DNA of 64,000 bases from Streptomyces akebiae (GTDB lineage Bacteria; Actinomycetota; Actinomycetes; Streptomycetales; Streptomycetaceae), in NCBI RefSeq assembly GCF_019599145.1, contig NZ_CP080647.1, positions 9,920,001-9,984,000 on the forward strand. The letters run 5' to 3'. Numbering within the stretch: the first letter of the stretch is position 1; each line of letters starts with the position of its first letter. Positions 1-25,808 of the stretch are shown here, one piece after another. The notes below the pieces were generated by a model. That model was given only the letters and a program-made list of their open reading frames with translations. It had not been told where the DNA came from and searched no databases. Both the position numbers and the translations under genes were made by a program.

Positions 1-17548
<17,548 letters not shown>

Positions 17549-17608
17549 AGCCGCGAGCCTCCCCAGCGGGTCGGGGTCCCGGACCAGGGGCCGGGGTCGC
17601 CGACATAC

Positions 17609-17627
17609 TAAGGTAAGGGTTACCTAA
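17609..17627. promoter_or_regulatory. DmdR/IdeR iron box upstream of the NRPS
   Basis: The 19-mer TAAGGTAAGGGTTACCTAA matches the actinobacterial iron-box consensus TWAGGTWAGSCTWACCTWA at 18 of 19 positions. It lies about 60 bp upstream of the NRPS start and about 120 bp upstream of the divergent permease, so it probably represses NRPS transcription when iron is sufficient. Confidence 0.88.
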
Positions 17628-17715
17628 TTCACAGAGCGCTCATAGAGAGGTGCCCGCCGGGACGGGACGGCATTCGACGGAAGACCTACAGTTCACCCCG
17701 GGCTCGCCCTACAGT

Positions 17716-17734
17716 TAAGGCAAGCCTCATCAAA
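17716..17734. promoter_or_regulatory. Weaker iron box upstream of the permease operon
   Basis: TAAGGCAAGCCTCATCAAA agrees with TWAGGTWAGSCTWACCTWA at 15 of 19 positions; the left half is nearly perfect and the right half is degraded. It ends 13 bp before the GTG of the first FecCD permease, a position fit for repression. It is weaker than the other two boxes in this cluster. Confidence 0.55.
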
Positions 17735-17747
17735 GAAAGTTGAAGAC

Positions 17748-18788
17748 GTGGGGACCTCGACGGTCCGGGCGGCGAAAGGCCCCCGCGCGGTTCTGCTGCT
17801 GACGCTCTCGGGCGTCCTCCTGCTCACGCTGAGCGCCCTGTCGATGGCGTTCGGCGCCCTGGGCGTCCCCCTGGACCAGGTGTGGCACACCCTGCTCGGC
17901 GACGCCCCCAGCACCCGCATCGACAACGTCATCTGGTCCGTGCGCCTGCCACGCACCGCCCTCGGCCTCGCCACCGGCGCCGCCCTCGGCCTGTCGGGCG
18001 CGCTGATGCAGGCGCTGACCCGCAATCCGCTGGCCGACCCCGGCATCCTCGGGGTGAGCGCGGGCGCCGCCTTCGCCGTGGTCCTGTCGGTCGGGGTACT
18101 GGGCATCGGATCGGTGTACGGGTACATCTGGTTCGCCTTCGGCGGCGCGTTCGCCGCCAGCGTCCTGGTGTACCTCCTCGGCGGACTGGGCCGGTCCGGC
18201 TCCACACCGGTCAAACTGGCGCTGGCCGGTGTGGCGGTGACCTCCCTGCTGTTCTCGCTGACCAGCGCCATCGCGCTGACCGACCCCGACGCGCTCAACC
18301 GCTACCGCTTCTGGAGCGCCGGCTCCCTCGCCAACCAGGACGAGGCCGTCCTGCTCCGCGTCCTGCCGTTCCTCGCCGTCGGCGCGGTCCTCGCCCTCGC
18401 CTGCGCCCCCGCCCTCAACAGCCTCGCGCTCGGCGACGACGTCGCGAAGTCGCTCGGGCTCAAGCTCGGCCTGGTCCGCGTCCAGGGCGTCGTCGCCGTC
18501 ACCCTGCTCACCGGGGGAGCGGTCGCCGTCATCGGGCCCGTGGTCTTCGTGGGCCTGGTCGTCCCCCACATCGCCCGGGTCCTCGCCCAACTGGCCGGGA
18601 TCGGCCCGGACCACCGCTGGCTGCTCCCGCTGTCGGCCGTCCTCGCCCCCTGCCTCCTGCTGGCCGCCGACATCGCCGGCCGCCTGCTCGCCCGCCCGAC
18701 CGAGATCCAGGCCGGCGTCCTCGTCGCCTTCGTCGGCGGCCCCTTCTTCATCGCGCTGGTCCGCCGTCGACGCCTCGCGGAGCTGTGA
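17748..18788 (+). CDS. FecCD-family ferric-siderophore permease, subunit 1
   Basis: Inner-membrane half of an ABC importer that brings ferric siderophore into the cell. The 346-residue product has the FecCD/BtuC layout: many hydrophobic helices, the LTRNPLADPGILGVSAGA segment near residues 85-102, and the ATPase-contact loop LALGDDVAKSLG near residue 225. Length is normal for the family. Start is GTG at 17748, just after an iron-box-like sequence. It is the first gene of a permease-permease-ATPase operon, divergent from the NRPS. No substrate-binding lipoprotein is encoded beside it in this window, so that component is either left of the NRPS or elsewhere. Specificity for the product of this cluster is inferred from context. 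Confidence 0.93.
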   Translation: MGTSTVRAAKGPRAVLLLTLSGVLLLTLSALSMAFGALGVPLDQVWHTLLGDAPSTRIDNVIWSVRLPRTALGLATGAALGLSGALMQALTRNPLADPGILGVSAGAAFAVVLSVGVLGIGSVYGYIWFAFGGAFAASVLVYLLGGLGRSGSTPVKLALAGVAVTSLLFSLTSAIALTDPDALNRYRFWSAGSLANQDEAVLLRVLPFLAVGAVLALACAPALNSLALGDDVAKSLGLKLGLVRVQGVVAVTLLTGGAVAVIGPVVFVGLVVPHIARVLAQLAGIGPDHRWLLPLSAVLAPCLLLAADIAGRLLARPTEIQAGVLVAFVGGPFFIALVRRRRLAEL

Positions 18789-18852
18789 ACCATGACCTCA
18801 CGACCGGGCGTACGCGGGCCCGTGAGAACCGAATCCGTGGAGCTGTGAGCCG

Positions 18853-19962
18853 ATGACCACCGAACTCGCGCCCGTGCCGCCCCCGAAGGGCGCCCAGAAC
18901 CCCACGCCCGAGCGGCGCACGGCCGGCCGCATCACCTTCCGGCTGCCCGCCCCGCCCGTCTCCGGCGTCGTACGGCCCCGGCTGCTGGCGGTCTGTCTGT
19001 TGCTCGCGGCCGCCGCGTTCCTGGCGTTCACGGTGGAGACCTCCGTCGGGGACATCGCCCTCCCGCTCGGCGACGTGCTGAAGGCCCTGGTGGGCACGGG
19101 CGACCCCGGCACCGAACTGATCGTCCACGAACTGCGGCTGCCGCGGGCCCTGGCCGGACTGCTCGTCGGAATCGCCTTCGGCGTCTCGGGAGCCCTCCTC
19201 CAGACGGTGACACTGAACCCGCTGGCCAGCCCCGACATGATCGGCGTCACCCAGGGCGCCGGCACCGCGGTCGTCGCCGGGATCGTCCTCGGCTGGGACC
19301 AGGGCATGGGCACCCAGGCCCTGGGCCTGCTCGGCGCCACGGTCACCGGCCTGCTGGTCTACGCGCTGGCCTGGAAACGCGGCACCACCGGCTACCGCAT
19401 CGTCCTCGTCGGCATCGGCGTGGCCTGGATCTGCACCAGCCTCACCGACTACCTCATGGCCCGCGGCCAGCGCTTCCAGGCCCAGGCCGCCCTCGGCTGG
19501 CTCGTCGGCAACCTCAACGGCCGTACCTGGGAACAGATCGGCCCGCTCGCCGTCACCATGGCCGTGCTCGTGCCGCCGGCCGTCCTGCTCGGCCGGCAGA
19601 TCCGCGTCATGCAACTCGGTGACGACGTCGCGAAGGGCCTCGGCACCCGGGTGCAGCTGGTCCGGGTTGCCGTCCTGCTCATCGCCGTCGGCCTCGTGGC
19701 CTTCGGCACGGCCACCGCCGGACCCATCGCCTTCGTGGCGCTCGCCGCGCCCCAGGTCGCCCAGCGCCTGGCCGGCACCCCGTTCCCACCACCCGTCGCC
19801 GCCGGGCTCACCGGCGCCGTGATGGTCCTCGTGTCGGACCTCGCCGCACGCAAGCTCGTCCCGGACACGGAGCTCCCGGTCGGGGTCGTCACCGGGGTGC
19901 TCGGCGCCCCCGTACTGCTGTGGCTGCTCATCCGCGCCAACCGCGCCGGTTCAGGAGGCTGA
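18853..19962 (+). CDS. FecCD-family ferric-siderophore permease, subunit 2
   Basis: Second transmembrane subunit (369 residues) of the siderophore importer. It has a cytoplasmic N-terminal extension of about 40 residues rich in Pro and Arg, then FecCD helices. The family segments are visible: TLNPLASPDMIGVTQGAG around residues 118-135 and the ATPase-contact loop LGDDVAKGLG around residue 255. The ATG start at 18853 follows the first permease after 64 bp. The gene ends 4 bp before the ATPase start, which points to tight coupling. Two different FecCD subunits suggest a heterodimeric channel like FepD/FepG. Co-regulation by iron through the upstream box is likely but inferred. Confidence 0.93.
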   Translation: MTTELAPVPPPKGAQNPTPERRTAGRITFRLPAPPVSGVVRPRLLAVCLLLAAAAFLAFTVETSVGDIALPLGDVLKALVGTGDPGTELIVHELRLPRALAGLLVGIAFGVSGALLQTVTLNPLASPDMIGVTQGAGTAVVAGIVLGWDQGMGTQALGLLGATVTGLLVYALAWKRGTTGYRIVLVGIGVAWICTSLTDYLMARGQRFQAQAALGWLVGNLNGRTWEQIGPLAVTMAVLVPPAVLLGRQIRVMQLGDDVAKGLGTRVQLVRVAVLLIAVGLVAFGTATAGPIAFVALAAPQVAQRLAGTPFPPPVAAGLTGAVMVLVSDLAARKLVPDTELPVGVVTGVLGAPVLLWLLIRANRAGSGG

Positions 19963-19966
19963 AGAC

Positions 19967-20881
19967 GTGTCATCGAAGGACGAGCCGACGACGAAGCGCG
20001 ACACCCGCGCCGACGCCGGTACCGATTCCCGCGCGGGCGGTCCCGTCGACGGCCCCGAGCTGCGGGCCGAGGGCCTGCGCCTGGCCTACGACGACCGGAT
20101 CGTCGTCGAGGACCTCGACCTGGTGATCCCGACGGGCCGGATCACCGCCATCGTCGGCGCCAACGCCTGTGGCAAGTCGACCCTGTTGCGTGCCCTGGCC
20201 CGCCTGCTGACCCCCAAGGCGGGCACCGTCCACCTCGACGGCCGCTCGGTGCACTCCATCCCGACCCGTGTCCTCGCCCAGCGGCTCGGCATCCTCCCGC
20301 AGACGCCGGTCGCGCCGGAGGGCCTGACCGTCATCGACCTGGTGGGGCGCGGACGTTCCCCGCACCAGACCTGGTGGCGTCAGTGGTCCCGCAGCGACGA
20401 GGAGGCCGTGCACGAGGCCCTCAGGGCCACCGCCATGAGCGACCTCGCCCACCGTCCCGTCGACGAACTCTCCGGCGGCCAGCGGCAACGCGCCTGGATC
20501 GCCATGGCCGTCGCCCAGGGCACCCCGGTGATGCTGCTGGACGAGCCGACGACCTACCTGGACCTCGCCCACCAGATCGACGTCCTCGACCTGGTCACCG
20601 ACCTCAACCGGCACCAGGGCCGCACGGTCGTCATGGTCCTGCACGACCTCAACCAGGCCTGCCGGTACGCCGACCACATCATCGCCATGAAGGGCGGGCG
20701 CATCGCGGGCGAGGGAGCCCCGGCCGACGTCATCACCGCCAGGACGGTCGAGGACGTCTTCGGACTGCGCTGCGTGGTCGGGGAGGACCCCGTCAGCCGC
20801 ACCCCCATGGTGATCCCGATGGGCCGTCACCACGAGGGCGCGGACGCGGACGCCGTGCCCGTGGCGGGCACCGCCGGCTGA
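19967..20881 (+). CDS. Ferric-siderophore ABC transporter ATPase (FepC type)
   Basis: Powers import of the ferric siderophore. The 304-residue protein has Walker A GANACGKST at residues 64-72, the signature LSGGQRQR at 168-175 and Walker B MLLDEPTTYLD at about 189-199, in correct order and spacing for the FepC/FhuC family. The first 30 residues are a polar extension without a domain. Walker A has Ala-Asn-Ala where FepC proteins commonly have Pro-Asn-Gly; the Lys and Ser/Thr that bind phosphate remain, so activity is expected. The GTG start lies 4 bp after the stop of the second permease and behind AGGAGG. It ends about 40 bp from the convergent formyltransferase gene. Confidence 0.95.
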   Translation: MSSKDEPTTKRDTRADAGTDSRAGGPVDGPELRAEGLRLAYDDRIVVEDLDLVIPTGRITAIVGANACGKSTLLRALARLLTPKAGTVHLDGRSVHSIPTRVLAQRLGILPQTPVAPEGLTVIDLVGRGRSPHQTWWRQWSRSDEEAVHEALRATAMSDLAHRPVDELSGGQRQRAWIAMAVAQGTPVMLLDEPTTYLDLAHQIDVLDLVTDLNRHQGRTVVMVLHDLNQACRYADHIIAMKGGRIAGEGAPADVITARTVEDVFGLRCVVGEDPVSRTPMVIPMGRHHEGADADAVPVAGTAG

Positions 20882-20923
20882 CACACGGCCGACGGTGTCC
20901 CGGTCCCACGGGGCCGCGCGGTT

Positions 20924-21871
20924 TCACGGCCGGGCCGTCAGATAACCGCCCATCGTCCGGAAGTAGTCCGTCGCCGCGAGTTCCGTGCCGTCCTCCGTCC
21001 GCACGCGCTTGACCACCAGCCCCGGCAACCGCCCGGAGCGCGCCTCGGCCCCGGCGACGATCACGACACCGTCCCCCTCCCGGATGAAGATCCGGCCCGG
21101 AGTGCCGCCGTAGCGGCCCTCGGACACGGCGGCCGAGACGATCCGGACGCGCTGCCCCCGGTGGTGGGTGAAGGCGTTCGGGTACGGGTCGGACTGGGCC
21201 CGTACGAAACGCTCCAGCTCCTCGGCGGGCCAGGTCCAGTCGATCCGGCTGTCCTCCGGGGACCGCTTGTGGAAGAAGCTCGACCGGGAGCGGTCCTGGG
21301 GTGTCCACACGGCCTCGCCGGAGGCGATGAGGTCGAGCGAGTCGGTGACGAGCGGGCCGATCAGATCGACCGTGCGGTGGAACAGGTCCGTCGCCGTGTC
21401 CTGCGGTCCGACCGGCACCGAACGCTGCAACAGCACATCGCCCATGTCGAGTTCGGCGTCCATGCGGTGGGCCGTGACACCGACCTCCGGCTCGCCGTTG
21501 ATGAGCGCCCAGATGAGCGGGGAGAAGCCCGCGTAGGTGGGGAGCAGCGAGTCATGGATGTTCAGCGTGCCGTGCGGGGGCAGATCGAAGATCTCCGGCG
21601 GCAGCCAGGTGCGCCAGTTGTTCGCCACGATGAGATCCGGCTCGGCCTCCTTGAGCGCGCGCAGCAGCTCGTCGTCGTCCGGCCGGTTGCGCAACAGCAC
21701 CGGTACGTCGTGCTGTTCGGCCAGGTCGGCGACGGAGTCGTTCCAGATCTTCTCGTACGCGTGGTCGCTCTTCGGATGGGTGACCGCCAGCACCACCTCG
21801 TGGTCGGAATTCAGCAGTGCCTGCAGCGTCCGGTGTCCCCAGGTCTGGTACCCGAACATGACGACCCGCAT
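20924..21871 (-). CDS. N5-hydroxyornithine formyltransferase (CchA-like)
   Basis: Predicted to transfer a formyl group from N10-formyl-tetrahydrofolate to N5-hydroxyornithine, making the formyl-hydroxyornithine building block, as CchA does for coelichelin. The 315-residue protein has the methionyl-tRNA formyltransferase fold. The catalytic trio Asn104, His106 and Asp142 sits in NIHDSLLP and DMGDVL with the same spacing as Asn106/His108/Asp144 of E. coli Fmt. A C-terminal domain of about 100 residues is kept. The ATG at 21871 is preceded by GAGGAGGG. It is divergent from the ornithine hydroxylase and shares a near-perfect iron box with it. A housekeeping Fmt is unlikely given this context and the absence of def/fmt neighbours. 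Confidence 0.9.
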   Translation of the reverse strand: MRVVMFGYQTWGHRTLQALLNSDHEVVLAVTHPKSDHAYEKIWNDSVADLAEQHDVPVLLRNRPDDDELLRALKEAEPDLIVANNWRTWLPPEIFDLPPHGTLNIHDSLLPTYAGFSPLIWALINGEPEVGVTAHRMDAELDMGDVLLQRSVPVGPQDTATDLFHRTVDLIGPLVTDSLDLIASGEAVWTPQDRSRSSFFHKRSPEDSRIDWTWPAEELERFVRAQSDPYPNAFTHHRGQRVRIVSAAVSEGRYGGTPGRIFIREGDGVVIVAGAEARSGRLPGLVVKRVRTEDGTELAATDYFRTMGGYLTARP

Positions 21872-21892
21872 ATGAGCCCTCCTCAGCCGTTG

Positions 21893-21911
21893 CTAGGTAA
21901 GGCTTACCTTA
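21893..21911. promoter_or_regulatory. DmdR/IdeR iron box between formyltransferase and hydroxylase
   Basis: CTAGGTAAGGCTTACCTTA matches TWAGGTWAGSCTWACCTWA at 18 of 19 positions and is itself nearly palindromic. It lies 21 bp from the formyltransferase start and about 80 bp from the hydroxylase start, so one site could control both divergent genes. Confidence 0.9.
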
Positions 21912-21992
21912 TCTAACATGGCTCTGCTTGGGGGAGGCTGTGTTCCGACTTGGGAAACTCTGTGACCCCTTCTATGAAAGGCAGATGACGCG

Positions 21993-23327
21993 GTGACGAC
22001 GCTGCACACCGGGGCGGATTCCATCTACGACGTACTGGGTATCGGGTTCGGCCCATCCAATCTCGCACTCGCCATCGCATTGCACGAGCACTCCGTGGCC
22101 TCCGGCACGCGGGACGGGCTGCGGGTCGGGTTCCTGGAGAGCCAACCCCGGTTCGGATGGCACCGGGGCATGCTCATCGACGACGCCACCATGCAAGTGT
22201 CCTTCCTCAAAGACCTGGTGACGATGCGTGACCCCACCAGCGACTTCAGCTTCCTGTGCTATCTGCGCGACCGCGGCCGCCTCGTCGACTTCCTCAACCT
22301 GAAGACCCTCTTCCCGCTGCGCATCGAGTTCCACGACTACTTCGAGTGGGCGGCCGCCCGTGTCGCGCACCTCGTCGAGTACTCCGCCGAAGTCGTCTCC
22401 GTGCGCCCCGTCACCCGGGACGGCGAGATCCGCTACTTCGACGTCACCAGCCGCGTACCCGGCGACCCGGACAGCCTGACCGTCCGCCGGACCCGCAGCA
22501 TCTGCGTGGCCACCGGTCTGGAACCCCATCTCCCGCCCGGCGCCGCCCTGTCCGAACGGGTCTGGCACAACAGCGAGTTGCTGCCCCGCGTCGACCAGGT
22601 CGTGCGCTCCGGGCGGCCGGTGCGCCGCGCGGTCGTCCTCGGTGCCGGCCAGAGCGCGGCCGAGGCCGTGGACTACCTCCACCGCAGCTTCCCCGAGGCC
22701 GAGATCTGCTCGGTCTTCGCCAAGTACGGCTACACGCCCGCCGACGACAGCCCTTTCGCCAACAAGATCTTCGACCCCGAGGCCGTCGACCTGTACTACG
22801 GCGCGCCCCGCGAGGTGAAGCAGTCGCTGTTCGACTACCACCGCAGCACCAACTACTCCGTCGTGGACATGGATCTGATCGACTCCCTGTCCCGGGCCAT
22901 GTACCAGGAGAAGGTCCAGGGCCGGGAGCGGCTGCGGATGTTGAACGTCTCCCGGCTGCGCGAGGTCGAGGCCGGCGCCGAGGACGTCAAGGCGACCATC
23001 GAGTTCCTCCCGACGGGCGAGCGCGAGATCCTCTCCGCCGACCTCCTCGTCTACGCCACCGGCTACCGGCCCCGCGGCGTCGGCGACAACCTGGGCGAGA
23101 TCGGCAAACTCTGCCTGCGCGACGACGAGGACGCCCTCATGGTCGGCCGCGACCACCGGGTCGCCACCAACCCCAACGTGACCGCCGACATCTATCTGCA
23201 GGGCGGCACCGAACACACCCACGGCCTCACCTCGACCCTCCTGTCCACCACCGCCGTACGCGCCGGGGAGATCCGCGCCTCCCTCCTCGCCCGCCGTGCG
23301 AACGCCCCGGCGACGTCAAAGGGGTGA
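21993..23327 (+). CDS. L-ornithine N5-monooxygenase (CchB/PvdA family)
   Basis: Hydroxylates the side-chain amine of free ornithine using FAD, NADPH and O2, the first step toward the hydroxamates. The 444-residue protein has the FAD-binding GIGFGPSNLA near residues 16-25, the substrate-side LKDLVTMRDPTS, an NADPH-binding GAGQSAAEA near residue 217 and ATGYRP near 355, all hallmarks of the SidA/PvdA family. GTG at 21993 is the start; the nearby ATG at 21985 reads into a stop after two codons. Together with the N5-hydroxyornithine code in NRPS A3 and the adjacent formyltransferase this fixes the product as a hydroxamate peptide. Iron control through the upstream box is expected. Confidence 0.96.
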   Translation: MTTLHTGADSIYDVLGIGFGPSNLALAIALHEHSVASGTRDGLRVGFLESQPRFGWHRGMLIDDATMQVSFLKDLVTMRDPTSDFSFLCYLRDRGRLVDFLNLKTLFPLRIEFHDYFEWAAARVAHLVEYSAEVVSVRPVTRDGEIRYFDVTSRVPGDPDSLTVRRTRSICVATGLEPHLPPGAALSERVWHNSELLPRVDQVVRSGRPVRRAVVLGAGQSAAEAVDYLHRSFPEAEICSVFAKYGYTPADDSPFANKIFDPEAVDLYYGAPREVKQSLFDYHRSTNYSVVDMDLIDSLSRAMYQEKVQGRERLRMLNVSRLREVEAGAEDVKATIEFLPTGEREILSADLLVYATGYRPRGVGDNLGEIGKLCLRDDEDALMVGRDHRVATNPNVTADIYLQGGTEHTHGLTSTLLSTTAVRAGEIRASLLARRANAPATSKG

Positions 23328-23448
23328 GGGACCGCCGCCGTTCGCCCTCGACGCCGGAGGTGTCCGCTCGCCGCAGCAAATCGGTCATTTGCCTGGCGCG
23401 TTGACGCCGCGCACCCGCAGATCCGGACGATCGGCCTCCGGGGCGCGC

Positions 23449-23454
23449 TAGCAT
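23449..23454 (+). promoter_or_regulatory. -10 box for a leaderless gene
   Basis: TAGCAT ends six bases before the GTG at 23461. This is the spacing of Streptomyces leaderless transcripts, where transcription starts on the first base of the start codon. No Shine-Dalgarno sequence is present. Confidence 0.55.
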
Positions 23455-23460
23455 CGCGGC

Positions 23461-23955
23461 GTGATGACGGCTCGGCCACCTCGACGCATGGCTCGGGCCC
23501 GCGTTCTCGCGGGCCCGCTGCTGCGCGTGCTCGGCCTCGCCGTGGTGCTGTTCGCCGTCGCGCTGGCGCACGGGGTGATGCCGGAGAGCGCCGGTGGACA
23601 CGGGACGACCAGCGCCGTGACACACGCGACCGGTACGAACGACCTGCCGCGCCAGCATGGGGACGTGCCGCCAACCACCCCCTTCTCCACTGCAGTCGGG
23701 GCCCACGTCGGGCCTCCCGCCGACACGCATGACGAGCACGGAGCGCACGGCCACCACGGCGTCGGCAGTCCCGGCGAGCACTGTGCCTCCGCGCAACCGC
23801 AGCAGGGTCCGGCCCTGGCGCAGCCCCGTTTCGCCGTGTCGGTGAGCGAAGTCGTCGCACCGGGCTGTGCGCCGACCGCGCGCGACGCCGGCGAGGCGAG
23901 CCCGTCCGACCGGTCGTCAGCCGCCGTGAGAGCACTGGTCGTCCAGCAGGTCTAG
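23461..23955 (+). CDS. Small His-rich membrane-anchored protein (DUF6153-like layout)
   Basis: Function unknown. The 164-residue protein has a basic N-terminus, one hydrophobic helix (about residues 17-40), then a His-rich stretch near residue 90 containing [13 protein letters not shown], two single cysteines and a hydrophobic C-terminus. That layout resembles DUF6153 proteins, which I recognise only by pattern. The His cluster would lie outside the membrane and could bind copper or zinc; this is inference. The likely leaderless start is GTG 23461, with ATG 23464 as an alternative. The next gene is a diverged copy of the same design, followed by the PLP-enzyme/MFS pair, so the four may work together. 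Confidence 0.7.
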   Translation: MMTARPPRRMARARVLAGPLLRVLGLAVVLFAVALAHGVMPESAGGHGTTSAVTHATGTNDLPRQHGDVPPTTPFSTAVGAHVGPPADTHDEHGAHGHHGVGSPGEHCASAQPQQGPALAQPRFAVSVSEVVAPGCAPTARDAGEASPSDRSSAAVRALVVQQV

Positions 23956-24072
23956 GCCCCGGGATCCTCCCTCCCGTCCGGTTGTCTCCCCGTTCCACAC
24001 CCGCGCGCCCGCCTCCGCTCCCGGCCACCGCCGCCGAGCCGGGCCGACCGTGCGCGCGCCCGGAGGACCCCA

Positions 24073-24567
24073 GTGCCGCTCCACTCCCGCATGCCCGCAC
24101 CCCCTGGGCGGGCACCGTCCCTCCCGCCCCGGCGGAAACCGCTCGCCGCCCTCGCGCACGGCTTTCTGCTGGTCGCGTTCGTCCTGTGCTCCCTCGCGCA
24201 CGGGCCGTCCGGCGAGCCGCATCGCTCGTCCGCGCCGACCGTCCCCGCGGCCACCACGGTCCCCCCGGCCACCACGGCCCCGGCGGCCGGGGGGACCACC
24301 GGGGCGACCCTGGCGGCTCCCGAGGCCCCGCACGGACCCCATGGCCACCACTCGGCCGAGGGGTGCCCCACCGGCGGCGTCCCCCGCACACCGACCGCCC
24401 AGACCTCGCACCAGCCACCGCCCGCCGCCGATCCCGCACCCCTGCTCGCCGGAATCACCGCCGCGGTGCTCGGCCCACTGCCGCCCGCGCGCAGCAGCCC
24501 GCACCGACGCCGACGTTCCCGCACGGGCCGGACCGTGCTGGTGCGCACCTCGCGGTGGCGCATCTAG
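24073..24567 (+). CDS. Second small His-rich membrane-anchored protein
   Basis: Function unknown; same length (164 residues) and plan as the gene 118 bp upstream. It has a basic start, one hydrophobic helix (residues about 26-41, containing [17 protein letters not shown]), an Ala/Pro/Thr linker, a His/Cys patch ([13 protein letters not shown]) and a basic, hydrophobic tail. The GTG at 24073 has GGAGG six bases upstream. Only short pieces align with the first copy, so an old duplication with loose constraint on the linker is plausible. The PLP enzyme begins 77 bp downstream on the same strand. A metal-handling role is a guess from the histidines. Confidence 0.65.
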   Translation: MPLHSRMPAPPGRAPSLPPRRKPLAALAHGFLLVAFVLCSLAHGPSGEPHRSSAPTVPAATTVPPATTAPAAGGTTGATLAAPEAPHGPHGHHSAEGCPTGGVPRTPTAQTSHQPPPAADPAPLLAGITAAVLGPLPPARSSPHRRRRSRTGRTVLVRTSRWRI

Positions 24568-24644
24568 ACCTCTCGCCCGCGGCCGCCCCGAACGGCGGCC
24601 GCCACGTGCACGCAACCATGTCAACGTCCAGCGAGAGCGACACC

Positions 24645-25808
24645 ATGCGATCCATCAACAGCACCTCCCACGCCCTTCCCGAGGCCGTCCCCCTCGCCTC
24701 ACCCACCCCCACCGCACTCGCCGACTCCACGGCCGTGAACGGCCGTGCGGCCCTCCCCGCGCTCGTCGGCAACACCCCCCTCCTGCGCGTGTCCGAGCCA
24801 CTCACCCAGGCCGGGCACGGTTTCTGGGCCAAGCTGGAGGGCTTCAACCCCGGCGGCATCAAGGACCGCCCGGGCCTCTACATGGTCGAACGGGCCCGCG
24901 CGCGAGGCGAGTTGAAGCCGGGCGGTCGGATCATCGAGTCCACCAGCGGCACCCTCGGCCTCGGCCTCGCGCTCGCTGGAATGGTGTACGGCCACCCCGT
25001 CACCCTGGTCACCGACCCCGGCCTCGAACCGTCCATGACCCGTCTGCTCGGCGTCTACGGCGCCGCCGTCGACATCGTCACCGAGCCGCACCCCACGGGC
25101 GGTTGGCAGCAGGCAAGGCGCGACCGGGTCGCGGAACTCCTCGGCCGGCACGACGGTTCCTGGTGCCCGGACCAGTACAACAACCCCGACAACACCGCCG
25201 CATACACTCCGCTCGCGCTCGAACTCGCCTCCGCGCTGGGCCACATCGACACCCTCGTGTGCAGCGTCGGCACCGGCGGACACTCCGCGGGCGTCGGCCG
25301 GGTCCTGCGACAGCTCTACCCGGACATCCGGATCGTCGGCGTCGACACCGTCGGCTCGACCATCTTCGGCCAGCCCGCCCGGACCCGGCTGATGCGCGGC
25401 CTGGGCTCCAGCATCCACCCCCGCAACGTCGCCCACGACATCTTCGACGAGGTCCACTGGGTGGCCCCGCACGAGGCCGTCCAGACCTGCCGTCACCTGG
25501 CCGCGTCGCACTACGCCACCGGCGGCTGGAGTGTCGGCGCGGTCGCCCTCGTCGCCGGCTGGCTGGCCCGCACCGGGTCCGTGGACACCCGCATCGCGGC
25601 GATCTTCCCCGACGGGCCCCAGCGCTACCTCGACACCGTGTACGACGACGACTACTGCGCCCGGCACGGACTCCTTGCCGGACCACCGGCGCTCGAACCC
25701 GACGTGATCGGCCGCGCGGACGAGAAGGAAGTCACCCGCTGGACCCGCTGTGCCGACGTCGTCGACCCGCTGACCCTGCCCGCCGCCCGTGAGGAGGGCG
25801 GCGCGTGA
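24645..25808 (+). CDS. Cysteine-synthase-like PLP enzyme (CysK/CBS fold)
   Basis: A 387-residue fold-type II PLP enzyme, presumably doing beta-replacement on a serine-type substrate. The Schiff-base lysine is in GGIKDRPG (residue about 71), and the phosphate loop is VGTGGHSAG (near 215). The loop that reads TSGNTG in O-acetylserine sulfhydrylases here reads TSGTLG, so the Asn that normally contacts the cofactor is Thr. I chose ATG 24645 because GAGAG stands before it; ATG 24618 is the in-frame alternative. It overlaps the MFS gene by 4 bp, a sign of co-translation. It could be a cysteine synthase paralogue or an SbnA-like enzyme making a diamino acid, but no SbnB-like partner is seen here. 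Confidence 0.82.
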   Translation: MRSINSTSHALPEAVPLASPTPTALADSTAVNGRAALPALVGNTPLLRVSEPLTQAGHGFWAKLEGFNPGGIKDRPGLYMVERARARGELKPGGRIIESTSGTLGLGLALAGMVYGHPVTLVTDPGLEPSMTRLLGVYGAAVDIVTEPHPTGGWQQARRDRVAELLGRHDGSWCPDQYNNPDNTAAYTPLALELASALGHIDTLVCSVGTGGHSAGVGRVLRQLYPDIRIVGVDTVGSTIFGQPARTRLMRGLGSSIHPRNVAHDIFDEVHWVAPHEAVQTCRHLAASHYATGGWSVGAVALVAGWLARTGSVDTRIAAIFPDGPQRYLDTVYDDDYCARHGLLAGPPALEPDVIGRADEKEVTRWTRCADVVDPLTLPAAREEGGA

